The notes: generated by a model from the sequence alone, not told the origin. 64,000 bases of DNA from an uncultured Chlorobiaceae bacterium (GCA_903994635.1 CAJEXQ010000006.1:37700-101699), one strand, 5' to 3'. Shown: positions 39,450 through 48,447, counted from the stretch's first letter. Made by a program: numbers and translations.

Positions 39450-40198
39450 GCCACAACGTCCTTCCACATTTTTTGACTAATGCTATTCTTAGCGGCTGTT
39501 GCAATTCTTTTTTTCTCGGCAGCACTGATCTGATCGGATATGCAATTATTGGTATTTGAGGGATCGAGATAACATTTGGATTCAATATTTGATGCGATGA
39601 AATTTAGCGCAGCAAGAAAATTTGTGTCGGTTGCACCGACTGTCTTGTTATAAAGAGCATCCATGATTACCAATTCTAAATAGAAGGACGGGAAATCAAG
39701 GCTTTTTGCGTTCCTCCATATTTTCGCGAGCTTAATTTCATTTAGTCTATTTGAATTTGAAACTTGAGAAATATGGGTATCAATATTCGTTTTTGTCCAT
39801 GAGTTCTTTTTGCTCACATACAAGCTATGATCATTTCCATACTGACCTTGTCGTCTTCCTGGAACAAGATCAATTTGATTCGAGTTATGGTCAATTCCAA
39901 TTGATACATTTTGACGCCGTACTGTAAATCCTTTATTTTTCATATACGAAAAAAGAGACTCGTATATTTCATTGAGCGTATTGTTAGTTATTGAAGTCAG
40001 GGAGATAAAGAGATCAACATCTGTCCCACTTGAAACAGCTGTACCTTTTGCTGATGAACCGGATATTTTTACATCAACCAAATAGCCATTCGCCCATTCT
40101 GTAATATATGGAATAAGATAAGAGTGGTACTGAGCGGCCTTTTTTGGGTCAACAGCATACTTGTTAAGAACACCATTTACATACTCTAATCCTGTCAT
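39446..40198 (-). CDS. Pol-beta-superfamily nucleotidyltransferase (CD-NTase-like)
   Basis: This 250-aa protein carries the nucleotidyltransferase signature GSSAKGT (47-53), D60-V-D62 in TDVDLFISL and the third carboxylate D110 in NQIDLVPG. The helical C-terminal part includes RLNEIKLAKIWRNA. The layout is that of MNT/CD-NTase enzymes, though it is shorter than typical CBASS cyclases (about 300-400 aa). It is translationally coupled to the DUF6602 gene. No Cap2/Cap3 genes are nearby. It could make a nucleotide messenger or nucleotidylate a macromolecule. Confidence 0.75.
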   Translation of the reverse strand: MTGLEYVNGVLNKYAVDPKKAAQYHSYLIPYITEWANGYLVDVKISGSSAKGTAVSSGTDVDLFISLTSITNNTLNEIYESLFSYMKNKGFTVRRQNVSIGIDHNSNQIDLVPGRRQGQYGNDHSLYVSKKNSWTKTNIDTHISQVSNSNRLNEIKLAKIWRNAKSLDFPSFYLELVIMDALYNKTVGATDTNFLAALNFIASNIESKCYLDPSNTNNCISDQISAAEKKRIATAAKNSISQKMWKDVVA

Positions 40199-40288
40199 AC
40201 AAGCTCCTTTGTGAAACCTAACATTATTTAACGTTTGAGCTCAGGCTGCGGCCCGGTCAAGGCAGTCCCGGAACATCCCTTCTCAAAA

Positions 40289-40412
40289 AACCTTCTTTTG
40301 CAGTATAACTAACAAGTTCAGCCCATCAAAACACATCTACCCTAAAAAAGACGTCAACTGCATGTATCCCGAGTGGTCTGCGGAACAACTCCACCAGCCC
40401 CCCCTAAATTCC
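40289..40412. repeat. Dispersed repeat, copy 1
   Basis: The core reads CAGTATAAC, then ACAAGTTCAGCCCATCAAAA and CACATCTACCC, and leads directly into the HsdM stop codon region at 40413. Other copies lie at 46538, 51022, 52375, 56190 and 61300, with a weak one at 49010. It probably represents spacer sequence next to the ancestral hsdM gene. Confidence 0.8.
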
Positions 40413-41696
40413 TCACTCATACCCCAACTCCATCAAATACCCTGCCAGCTCAACACTCGCAGCATCCCGTTCTTTCAGAATGCTGTGCAATGGCTGATGA
40501 TACTTTTCCCAGAGGTTTTCGAGGCTTGAGCGGAGCGCCCGGCTGTATTGGGCAAAAAACTCTCCAACCGTTGCGTAAAGCGTCCGTTCCCACCGCGCAA
40601 GAATGAATTGCCGGGCTTCAGTGTTGTCAATCTTGTTGCGGGCCTTTTCTACCAGCTTCTCTTTGCGCTCTTTAATCTCTTTGATGATCTTCTTGCAGGC
40701 TTTCAGCTCAGCCTCCCGTTCTGCATGTCGGGCAATGCGCTTTTCCTGTTCGGCAATGCGATCACTCAATGCCGCTGGGGTTATGATTGCTGACGTAACC
40801 ACCCCGTCAGGCTTCGCCTGCCACCCCTCCGAGGGAGGGGAATTTGCTCTCGCAGCTCATCTTCTTGATTCCCCTCCTCCGGAGGGGTGCCCCGAAGGGG
40901 TGGGGTGGTGATTGCATTTGTGTCATGAAAGAGCATGTTCAGTTTGCACAAACCCCAGGTGGTTCCGTTCTTTTCCTGACCGTAGAGAGTCAGTTTTCTG
41001 GCACTGCCATACTTGCTTTCGACATAGTTGAACGATTCAATCAGCATGCCGACCGAGCCAACTGTGGGGTCGCAGATCTCGGCATCCTGCGCCGGGTCGA
41101 GAATGGTTACCAGCAGCTTGACAACGGTACGAGGGGTATAGAATTCGCCCCCTTTTTTCCCTGCACTGTCGGCAAAGTATTTGATCAGGTATTCATAAGC
41201 CGAACCAAGCAGATCGGGAAACTCGAGATTGTCATCGGTGAGCACCACCTTGTCGAAATGGGCGATGAGTTCAACCATGTCGGCATCGGTAATCCGCTTG
41301 TTGTTTTTGCCAAAGGTTTTATTGAAGTCGATCGGTTTCAGAACGCCTTCAAGGCTACCGAGATTCTTCTCTTCCAGCTCGGCAAAGGCTTTCATCAACT
41401 CTGAGCCCACCTCCTGCTTTTGATGCTTGATTCTCTCCCAGCGGGTGCGGGACAAAGAACTTGTAGGCATCTTCACGCTCAAGACCCTCTCCCAGCTCCA
41501 TCCCTGCTACACCTCGTTTTTCAAGCTGCCCTTTTCGCATCAGGCGTTCAAGGGCAAACTGGTCGTTGACTCGTTTCAGAAAGAGCATGGCAATGACATA
41601 CTCCTTGAACTCCGAAGCATCCATGTTCCCGCGCAGCGATTCGCACGCCTCTTCAAGGAAGTTTTCTAACCACGACAGTGAAAGTTTATGAGCCAT
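40413..41696 (-). pseudogene. hsdM: HsdM copy 1: frameshifted, core replaced by a palindromic element
   Basis: ATG at 41696 gives [20 protein letters not shown] and runs to KFFVP, where about 5 bases are missing (near 41450) compared with other copies, shifting the frame. It continues as SAYEYLIKYFADSAGKKGGE, FYTPRTVVKLLV and DPTVGSVGMLIES (the SAM-binding motif I region) to KLNMLFHD. A ~110-bp palindromic element follows, then the last ~120 codons to GYLMELGYE. The region with the NPPF catalytic motif is lost. Confidence 0.88.
40797..40910. repeat. Palindromic repetitive element (REP/MITE-like) inside HsdM copy 1
   Basis: The element begins ACCACCCC and ends GGGGTGGT. Inside are two hairpins: CAGGCTTCGCCTG beside CCCCTCCGAGGGAGGGG, and CCCCTCCTCCGGAGGGG beside GCCCCGAAGGGG. 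GC content is far above the surroundings. It marks the deletion junction of the host gene. Confidence 0.7.
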
Positions 41697-41845
41697 TGAG
41701 TTTTTTGTTTTTTGAGGCTGACATGGGAGGAGGTTCAAAAATGGCAGATGCCTATTATTTCGTCAGTTATCCGTAGCGATCAGTCTCCATTCTATGGCAA
41801 GCCAAGCCACCCGATGCTGTGCTGATCGAAAACACACCACAGCTC

Positions 41846-42046
41846 TCAGGTCGGCTTAAACCGATTGTTCCACCTTTCCCTTCCTTCACGGATAAAATCT
41901 ACAATCTCCTTTGCTGAAATTTTAGCGTTAATGGTTGGTACATCCAACGGAGATACCGCAATATTTTCAGGAGTCAAGGCAAATATGCGCCCATCTTTTC
42001 CCCGGATCCGAACTTTCCCTGAATTTTTTGCAGAGGCTTTTTTCAT
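41846..42046 (-). CDS. Small antitoxin-like protein of unknown family
   Basis: This 66-aa protein begins with a basic stretch (MKKASAKNSGKVRIRGKDGR), then a predicted strand IFALTPENIAVSPL and a helix AKISAKEIVDFIREGRERW. Its position behind a PIN toxin gene and the acidic/basic C-terminal helix suggest an antitoxin, but the family is not recognised. A decayed second copy lies at 49990-50170 behind another HsdM fragment. Confidence 0.5.
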   Translation of the reverse strand: MKKASAKNSGKVRIRGKDGRIFALTPENIAVSPLDVPTINAKISAKEIVDFIREGRERWNNRFKPT

Positions 42047-42059
42047 CTGAGTTTACTCT

Positions 42060-42260
42060 TTAACCCTTCATCAAGGACTGGTATCGTTCAACCGCATCAG
42101 ATAACGATTGAAGTATTGGCTCACGATTAACCAACTTGGCGGTAGATTTTTTTTCTGACTCTTTGATGGCCGCAAAAATACGATCAAGATCGTTGCCATA
42201 TCTCGCCGCATGGGCACTTCTAACTCTACGGATTTCTTCTACGATTGGATCATCTTTCAT
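42060..42260 (-). CDS. Putative antitoxin paired with PIN protein
   Basis: This 66-aa protein starts KDDPIVEEIRRVRSAHAARY and continues GNDLDRIFAAIKESEKKS, a pattern often seen encoded directly behind PIN-domain genes. It overlaps the PIN gene end by 11 bp. Function as antitoxin is inferred from neighbourhood and size. Confidence 0.6.
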   Translation of the reverse strand: MKDDPIVEEIRRVRSAHAARYGNDLDRIFAAIKESEKKSTAKLVNREPILQSLSDAVERYQSLMKG

Positions 42261-42723
42261 TGATTAACTCCTCCGGGGAACAAAGTATTGGACTACGAAA
42301 ATTCAAATGATTGACAACTTGAGTTATTTTATTTCTCATGTTTGCGTTATTTATGTGCTTGAAATTCCATGTAAGCAGAAAATCTATACCTTGCACAGCG
42401 GCAATACTGATATGTAATGCGTCTTCTGCGCTTGAGGCAGGAATAGCATTTTCTACAATTAAAGCCTTGGCTAATTCCTTCGCACTATCTGTTGCCACAA
42501 GCACGGGGATATTTTCAATGAATGCCAACCGATTACTTGCAGCTTGTAGATCACCAGTTCCAATTTCCTCTAACACCAATTCTGATATAAAAACATCAAA
42601 GAGATCCCTGTAGGTCTCCCACCATTCAATAGTGATAGCCTGTCGCGCAGATGTCACCACATCCCTGCTTGGACGAGCTGTAATATAGCTTATGACGGAT
42701 GATTCTATGTAAACTGACTTCAT
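42250..42723 (-). CDS. PIN-domain protein (VapC-like toxin)
   Basis: This 157-aa protein has the variant PIN start VYIESSVISYITARPSRDV (a glutamate where the first Asp usually is), an E in ELVLEEIGTGD and SAEDALHISIAAVQGIDFLL with acidic residues near the C-terminus. It is upstream of a likely antitoxin. The gene order toxin-antitoxin is the reverse of classical vapBC. Confidence 0.7.
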   Translation of the reverse strand: MKSVYIESSVISYITARPSRDVVTSARQAITIEWWETYRDLFDVFISELVLEEIGTGDLQAASNRLAFIENIPVLVATDSAKELAKALIVENAIPASSAEDALHISIAAVQGIDFLLTWNFKHINNANMRNKITQVVNHLNFRSPILCSPEELINER

Positions 42724-42957
42724 GCTGCTTGCCAGAATGTCGCAAAATTAATAGAGACAGAAAACAACATCACCGATCATCATCGCGGCTGGTACAGATC
42801 AGTCTAAACCGGCTACAATAGTTTGCAATATAGCTTTTTTCATCACCTCCGCCATCAGCTTACTCTTTTCTTGTATGATGGCTCGCTGAGAAATCCGTTC
42901 CCCACCTCGAGTCGGTGACGATCCCGGGGGATTTTATTGCCCAAGCCTGCGAATTGT
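42724..42957. other. Spacer with HsdS-start-like remnant
   Basis: The right end (about 42900-42957) resembles 54540-54627 closely: both contain GAGTCGGTGA and GATCCCGGGG, and both run into the HsdM stop. On the minus strand it begins MSEQFAGLGNK, a short frame starting at the HsdM stop (ATGAGTGA overlap), possibly what is left of the following hsdS gene. Confidence 0.45.
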
Positions 42958-44718
42958 TCACTCATACCCCAACTCCATCAAATACCCTGCCAACTCAACA
43001 CTTGCAGCATCCCGTTCTTTCAGAATACTGTGCAATGGCTGATGATATTTCTCCCAGAGGTTTTCGAGGCTTGAGCGAAGCGCTCGGCTGTACTGGGCAA
43101 GGTACTCTTCAACTGTTGTATAAAGCGTCCGTTCCCACCTTGCAAGAATGAGTTGCCTGGCTTCAGCGCTGTCAATCTTGTTGCGGGCCTCTTCAACCAG
43201 CTTCTCTTTGCGCTCTTTAATCTCTTTGATGATCTTCTTGCAGGCTTTCAGCTCCGCCTCCCGTTCCGCATGACGAGCAATGCGCTTTTCCTGTTCGGCA
43301 ATGCGATCACTCAATACCTCTGCTTGTGGTATCAACGTGGCAATCTCGTTTTCAATCGACTGAAAAGATTCGCCTGCTTGTTTCAGCGCTTTGACCTGCT
43401 GCCTTTTGTTTTTAATGGCCCGCTCAATCTCTTTCAGCTCCCCGCCCAAACTCTTGATCTGCGCCTTGACTTCGGCAAGCTCGGCCTTGGGGTAAACATC
43501 GTAATCCTCTTCGCTCCACGCGCCCTCCTCCAGTTCGTTCACCTCCTTGAACAACGCATCCAACTCATCACGCCGCGCTTCATTATCATTCATCTCCTTG
43601 AGCACATTGGGAAACTGGCTTTGCAGAATCTCCTCATCGGGAATAAGGTCGGCATTCCATCCGCTGGCCGAGACGCTGCAAAGGTCGGTAAAGAGAGCGT
43701 TCCAGTAACTGGCAAAGGCACCGCGACTTTTGAACTCATCCAGAATACCAAGCTTGCTGATGCGATCGGCTATGGTTGCGGAAAAAGCGTGGTAGAGGTC
43801 ATAGACGTTCTGATTTTTTGGCAAATCTTCCAGTGCTGGCAGGTTTTCTTTCCACCAGTCGGCAAGGCTTTGCGCAAACTCCAGGTGTTTGCTCTTCAGT
43901 TCGCTGCTTGCATCCAGAAATGCTTTTAAACTCTCTTTGCTTGCAATGGACGGTACAAATTCACAGTAGCTGTTCTTCACCGGCACAAAAAGTTGTTCAC
44001 GAATACCGGCGTAGCTCTTCCAGTACTCGGCAAGGGCTTCAACTTCAGCTCCGGGAATACCGCCATGCAGATGCGCATGAACATCGTGCGGTTCGGCGGG
44101 CGGGCTGTTATCGACATAGCGACGGATGTTGCAGTTGAACTCCTCTTTTTCCAGCTCTGCAACCGTGACCAGTTTGCTGTATTTGTTGAGCGACCGTCTG
44201 TTCCGATAGACATAAGCTATCTTCTCGATATCTTCTGAGCGCAGGGTGTTCTGAACCTTGCCCTCTTTGTATTCGTGGTCGGCATTGATAAAGAGTACCT
44301 CCTTGCGGGTTGCGGCACCGGCTCGGTTGATAATGAGAATGGAGGCGGGAATGCCTGTACCGTAAAAAAGGGCCGGTGGCAGCCCGATAACCGCTTCAAG
44401 ATAGCCGCGCCTGATCATCCACTCCCGCATTTTACGCTCTTCACCACCACGGAAAAGAACACCGTGCGGCATAATCACCGCCATGCGCCCGGTGGATTTG
44501 AGCGTACTGATGATATGCTGGACAAACATGAAATCCGCTTTGCCCTTGGTGGGCATCCAGAATTGATAGCGGTCTTTGAACTTCATGCTGTCGGTCGAAT
44601 AGTTCTGCGAAAATGGCGGATTGGCAATGTTCTGAAAATCCGTGTAACCATTCCTCACTGCATCCAGCGGCAGAGCAACCTTGATGAGCTTGCGGAGTGA
44701 TTTTATGGGATAGGTCAT
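42958..44718 (-). CDS. Chimeric HsdM-like protein (DUF1156-like start, HsdM catalytic and C-terminal part)
   Basis: This 586-residue frame starts MTYPIKSLRKLIKVALPLDA, the beginning of a DUF1156-type methylase. It passes through VRNGYTDFQN, similar to the ParA-like C-terminus at 56676, and then enters HsdM at IANPPFSQNYSTDSM, keeping motif IV (NPPF). The rest is HsdM-like to GYLMELGYE. The SAM-binding motif I present in copy 1 is missing, so activity is unlikely. Its ATG overlaps the upstream gene stop by 4 bp, hence it is probably translated. Confidence 0.75.
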   Translation of the reverse strand: MTYPIKSLRKLIKVALPLDAVRNGYTDFQNIANPPFSQNYSTDSMKFKDRYQFWMPTKGKADFMFVQHIISTLKSTGRMAVIMPHGVLFRGGEERKMREWMIRRGYLEAVIGLPPALFYGTGIPASILIINRAGAATRKEVLFINADHEYKEGKVQNTLRSEDIEKIAYVYRNRRSLNKYSKLVTVAELEKEEFNCNIRRYVDNSPPAEPHDVHAHLHGGIPGAEVEALAEYWKSYAGIREQLFVPVKNSYCEFVPSIASKESLKAFLDASSELKSKHLEFAQSLADWWKENLPALEDLPKNQNVYDLYHAFSATIADRISKLGILDEFKSRGAFASYWNALFTDLCSVSASGWNADLIPDEEILQSQFPNVLKEMNDNEARRDELDALFKEVNELEEGAWSEEDYDVYPKAELAEVKAQIKSLGGELKEIERAIKNKRQQVKALKQAGESFQSIENEIATLIPQAEVLSDRIAEQEKRIARHAEREAELKACKKIIKEIKERKEKLVEEARNKIDSAEARQLILARWERTLYTTVEEYLAQYSRALRSSLENLWEKYHQPLHSILKERDAASVELAGYLMELGYE

Positions 44719-45926
44719 AACGATCTCTTTTTTCCTTCTCGTGCAATTGCTAACCATGCACGACCTGCGTCAGTAAGTCGATATTTCTGCAATCTGCTTG
44801 TTGGTATCTCTGGAATTGTCAGCTCAATATAACCCGCTTTTATTGCGGGATGAATGTAGTTTTTTCTGAATGTCGGACGATGTTTAATCTCCAGGGCTTC
44901 ACGCAGTTGTCCGGCAGAGAGATTGTGATCTTCCAATACCTCCGTAAGCCGAAACATCGGGAGATGTACCTGAATTTCCGGCTGGGTCGCTGACTGGGTC
45001 GCCGACCGGGTCGTTGACTGGGTCGCACCTCGCTCTTCTGTTGATCCACTTTGAACCGACCTCCATAACGTTTGTACAAATGAACCAGCATCCTGTCGAA
45101 AGTCCGGCGATCTGAGCCCACTCTCGGCGCAAAGTTCAATCATGTCGAGAATGCCTGAACCTGCCCGTTCAACGATTCGGGTCAAAAAAAGAGATTCAGC
45201 AATAAGCGGGTTGTGCGGTATCGAAGCATGAGGGCGCCGCAGGGAGTCGATAGTCAAGGATGGCGGCAAGCTTCCCGGGTTCCACACCTCACGCCGGTCA
45301 GAAAAGAGCATGACCTGAACAGAAGCGTTGGAACTGTAGTCGCGGTGCGCAATGCCGTTGACAATTGCTTCCGCAACGGCATCACGGGGAATTTCGTAGG
45401 TGACCGGGGCCTCGTTGCTTAAAGCACGGGTACCTACAGCTCTGTTGAGCTTGCCCATCACGAAGTCTATAGCGGAATCGACCAGTTGAAAGAGGTCGCC
45501 TTTATAAACCTGATAAGAGGGAATCGGTTTCCTCACCTGGGTTCCGTGAAAATGGAGACACTTGACTTCGGATGAAAGCAGAAAGCGCTGCGGTTGAACT
45601 CCAAAGAGTAGTATGGCCGCGTTACTCGGTCGATCAATGTCGAGTAGATTGAGATGAACCAGTGCGCTACGCATCGGTGTTCCCCGGCCATGGGCATAAC
45701 CGCGTTCATGCACTGCCCGATCAAGAAATGTTGCCACCTTCTCTTCTGAAATATGGGTGAGTGCAGCTCCCCGGCAGGCTGAGGCATCGAAAGGGCCGGT
45801 CGTAATCGCTCCCCATCGTCCAAGATATTCTACCAGACTGGCGTAAACGCCTGCAATCAATTCAGGAATAGTTGCAAACCGACGCCTGATGAGCTGGTCG
45901 CCTGCTTTGCGAATAAGTGCCTCCAT
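44715..45926 (-). CDS. DUF4062/AlbA_2-type ATP-binding regulator, N-terminally truncated
   Basis: This 403-aa frame starts MEALIRKAGDQLIRRRFATI, which is internal sequence of DUF4062-AlbA_2 proteins (compare 60567). It retains the middle HLNLLDIDRPSNAAILLFGV, the GHKL-like ATP-binding block VAEAIVNGIAHRDYSSNASV, and the C-terminal winged helix. A degenerate repeat TQSTTRSATQSATQ lies near residue 305. The DUF4062 N-terminus is missing, replaced by an aspartic-protease remnant. It overlaps the chimera at 44718. Confidence 0.72.
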   Translation of the reverse strand: MEALIRKAGDQLIRRRFATIPELIAGVYASLVEYLGRWGAITTGPFDASACRGAALTHISEEKVATFLDRAVHERGYAHGRGTPMRSALVHLNLLDIDRPSNAAILLFGVQPQRFLLSSEVKCLHFHGTQVRKPIPSYQVYKGDLFQLVDSAIDFVMGKLNRAVGTRALSNEAPVTYEIPRDAVAEAIVNGIAHRDYSSNASVQVMLFSDRREVWNPGSLPPSLTIDSLRRPHASIPHNPLIAESLFLTRIVERAGSGILDMIELCAESGLRSPDFRQDAGSFVQTLWRSVQSGSTEERGATQSTTRSATQSATQPEIQVHLPMFRLTEVLEDHNLSAGQLREALEIKHRPTFRKNYIHPAIKAGYIELTIPEIPTSRLQKYRLTDAGRAWLAIAREGKKRSL

Positions 45927-45944
45927 TTTTGGATGGCGATTTTG

Positions 45945-46140
45945 AGAAACTACTTCCTGAGTTCCTCCTCCTATCCCAAATAATCGTTTGACTATCGCTG
46001 ATTTGCCGTAATTGAAGTTGACCAGATCAATATCAATTGCAGTCGCTGCCGAACCTGTATCTACAATTCAGTTGTCTATTACTACGCTGTTTCCCTCATA
46101 AATCAGTTCAAAAGTGATCCATATCAATCCATGCTTCAAT
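45945..46140 (-). pseudogene. Clan AA aspartic protease remnant
   Basis: Minus-strand codons give FELKHGLIWITFELIYEGNS, VVIDN, a stop (TGA), and then IVDTGSAATAIDIDLVNF, the DTG(S)A active-site pattern of retropepsin-like proteases. It lies just behind the 84-aa gene at 46148, the usual partner order. It is cut off where the AlbA_2 gene begins. Confidence 0.65.
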
Positions 46141-46147
46141 TCAAAAT

Positions 46148-46402
46148 TCACCTCATAATTCCTTTATAGGGAATATTTTCGACAATGAATTCTTCCGGCG
46201 TTGAAGGAAGAGAATATAAAACCTCCCTACCCTTATGTTTGTATTCTTGGTAAACTTGTCTTATCTCTTTTCCATTATCACTGATTTTCAGAACCGTTCC
46301 TTCCAGAATTTTCGACTGAGTCTCTGACATTTTCTCTTCTACTATCTCTCCCAGTAATACAAACTTACTGGGGTATTGTTTTCGTATTTCTGACCATTGC
46401 AT
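46148..46402 (-). CDS. Small protein preceding aspartic protease (copy 1)
   Basis: This 84-aa protein starts MQWSEIRKQYPSKFVLLGEI and has a predicted helical end (EIRQVYQEYKHKGREVLY). Similar small proteins are encoded upstream of clan AA aspartic protease genes, perhaps as TA-like pairs. An almost identical copy is at 55801-56055; both belong to a ~490-bp direct duplication. The protease that should follow is broken in both. Confidence 0.6.
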   Translation of the reverse strand: MQWSEIRKQYPSKFVLLGEIVEEKMSETQSKILEGTVLKISDNGKEIRQVYQEYKHKGREVLYSLPSTPEEFIVENIPYKGIMR

Positions 46403-46537
46403 TTGCTCTCCTCCTCAGTCATGTTATTCGTATCGTATGCCCTACCTAATTCATTATATCAAAACCTGTTGCCATACATCAAGAAGTAATGAGGGTATTT
46501 GAGCACCAAACACGATCTCTCGGTACATACCTTGCCA

Positions 46538-46626
46538 AAAAACCTTCTTTCGCAGTATAACAAACAAGTTCAGCCCATCAAAACACATCTACCCGAAAAA
46601 GACGTCAACCGCTTTGCACCCCATGT
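46538..46626. repeat. Dispersed repeat, copy 2
   Basis: The core CGCAGTATAACAAACAAG, TTCAGCCCATCAAAACACAT and CTACCCGAAAAAGACGTCAA is complete here. It forms the right end of the ~490-bp duplication that also contains the 84-aa gene (compare 56190-56255). Confidence 0.8.
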
Positions 46627-46777
46627 GTGCAAAAAGCTTTTATGTATATGTGACCGGTCTTTCAACCCTGATGCCTTGCGGATATATGGTAATGTCCCAG
46701 CCGCATTTCTGAGTGGAAACATCAACCAGATGGCTTCATCATCCTGAATATCCGGTTTGAACAGAATATATACACAC

Positions 46778-47929
46778 CTATGCACCGTTTTCATTGATGG
46801 CAAAATTTGCCGGTGAGGTTAATACCCACGATTTGCCGACTTTTTCGGGCCGTCCCATGACTGATACGGTTTTGTTATCTTTATGCGCATCACATGCTGT
46901 ACGGTAATTCTCGGGGCTCAGGGAGACCTTGATATTTACCTTGCGATTGTTGCCGATATCCCAGGCAATGATCACCTGCCTTCCGTCGGAGTCGCTTGAA
47001 TCATCATCGGTGTCGATTGATTCAGCTTTTAACTGTATGATTTTACCGATTATTTCCGTTTCATGCGATTCAGTTACTGCCCGAAGTGATTTTGCGGCGG
47101 CTTCAAAATATGGCCGAAAAACTGATGGTTCAATAATGATGTTTGAAAATGAACTTACATCGGAGCTGGCGTTAAATTCGGGAGACCAAAGCATTGAGTA
47201 CTCAAGATTAAAATCATCAAGATCTTCAGTAAGCTCTTTCATAACTTCGCACAAGTTTGCATTGAAGCCTTGTTCATAGTTGCTGGTCATGATGCCGATA
47301 TCACTTTCACGAACACCTTTAACGGCAAATTGCAAACCCCGTACAATGCGCTCCATAACCCGTCGTTCAAGCGGTGATGCTTCAATATCAGGAAGCAGGG
47401 TGAGGGTGGAGGGTGGCAATGGCATTTCGATGGTCAGTCCAAAGCTGCCCTGAAACGTGTGACCAAACCTGCATTTATGGGTATACTCCTTTCCAATTTT
47501 CCGCCCTTTGGCAAAGTAGGGCTGATTATCTTCCTCCGCACAGGCGGCATAATAGACCAGATCGCGCAGGCGTGAAATAACCAAAGGTGCCAGTTCAAGG
47601 GGTAAACTTGTCAGGCGGGCGCTGCTGTATATCCGCTGACGAAAAATATCAAGCGAGCGGTTTTTTATCTTCTGGACAATATCTGAAACGGAAACTTGCT
47701 CAAGTGCCGCGATAAGTTTGGCCGCTGAATGGATTTTGGCAACAGCATCCCGATAGTCGTTACCGTTTGGAAGAACAAGCTTGATCTGGTTGTTGTAATC
47801 GTCGTTACGCTCGTATTGGTAAACGAGTAAGGATGGATTGGGATGCTCAAGCTTGGTCCAACCGGCTTTACGAATGTAGGCGGTTATATCTTCTACGCGG
47901 AGCTGAATGCTTATATCGTGATTGTTCAT
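46778..47929 (-). CDS. Protein of unknown function, partner of DUF4365 protein
   Basis: This complete 383-aa protein is not recognised. It is soluble, with an N-terminal segment (ITAYIRKAGWTKLEHPNPSL; ERNDDYNNQIKLVLPNGNDY), a central helical part and an acidic stretch ESIDTDDDSSDSDGRQ near residue 315. The C-terminal part (KVNIKVSLSPENYRTACDAH; KDNKTVSVMGRPEKVG) has the look of a small beta domain. It overlaps the DUF4365 gene by 4 bp. A fragment of its C-terminus recurs at about 63737-63835. Confidence 0.7.
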   Translation of the reverse strand: MNNHDISIQLRVEDITAYIRKAGWTKLEHPNPSLLVYQYERNDDYNNQIKLVLPNGNDYRDAVAKIHSAAKLIAALEQVSVSDIVQKIKNRSLDIFRQRIYSSARLTSLPLELAPLVISRLRDLVYYAACAEEDNQPYFAKGRKIGKEYTHKCRFGHTFQGSFGLTIEMPLPPSTLTLLPDIEASPLERRVMERIVRGLQFAVKGVRESDIGIMTSNYEQGFNANLCEVMKELTEDLDDFNLEYSMLWSPEFNASSDVSSFSNIIIEPSVFRPYFEAAAKSLRAVTESHETEIIGKIIQLKAESIDTDDDSSDSDGRQVIIAWDIGNNRKVNIKVSLSPENYRTACDAHKDNKTVSVMGRPEKVGKSWVLTSPANFAINENGA

Positions 47930-48447
47930 GATGGAAGTTCTCCTTTCTCAAGGGCAGTTAACACCTCGTTCAGGATGTTTGGAGTCAGGAAGTTTTGCCT
48001 GCTTATTTCAATTCGTTGCGTTCTCGCATTCTTGCTTCTCTCTCCAGAGAGGTAGATCCAATAACAGCAGCGACGCAACACCAACTCTTCCTCTGAAAGA
48101 GAGAGCCACTCGCTTTCAGCTTCAGGTAATACCATCAAAATAAGAATTACCGGCGTAGTGGCAGCTCTTGGAGCACGATCAACCAGATAATTGTGGGTTT
48201 CAACATCCAGATCATAACGAAGATGTGTATCATCAATGATACAGTTTTTTGATGCTTTGAGCTGAAAATCAAGACTGAAACCAGTTTCATGGTAATGGCC
48301 ATTGAAGTAAGATACCTGATGAAATGTGCCATCAATAGTATAATCGTGTGAGCGATCTTTCATGCTCAAATTCACCCCTGCTTTTGCGGCAATTGCCTGA
48401 ACGTAAGCCCGGCTTAGATCCTCTTCAGTATGTTGAATAGTCAGCAT
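47926..48447 (-). CDS. DUF4365-domain protein (predicted nuclease-like)
   Basis: This complete 173-aa protein starts with LSRAYVQAIAAKAGVNL, then DYTIDGTFHQVSYFNGH and FSLDFQLKASKN, the DUF4365 pattern of D ... QxK as in restriction-endonuclease-like folds. The C-terminal half contains PVILILMVLPEAESEWLSLS. It is first in a two-gene unit. DUF4365 domains occur in many defence-island proteins; the specific role is unknown. Confidence 0.75.
   Translation of the reverse strand: MLTIQHTEEDLSRAYVQAIAAKAGVNLSMKDRSHDYTIDGTFHQVSYFNGHYHETGFSLDFQLKASKNCIIDDTHLRYDLDVETHNYLVDRAPRAATTPVILILMVLPEAESEWLSLSEEELVLRRCCYWIYLSGERSKNARTQRIEISRQNFLTPNILNEVLTALEKGELPS

Noticed and set aside
38691..40198. Canonical CBASS operon
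   Set aside because: No Cap2/Cap3 or known effector family is present and the NTase is short; I report it as CD-NTase-like only.
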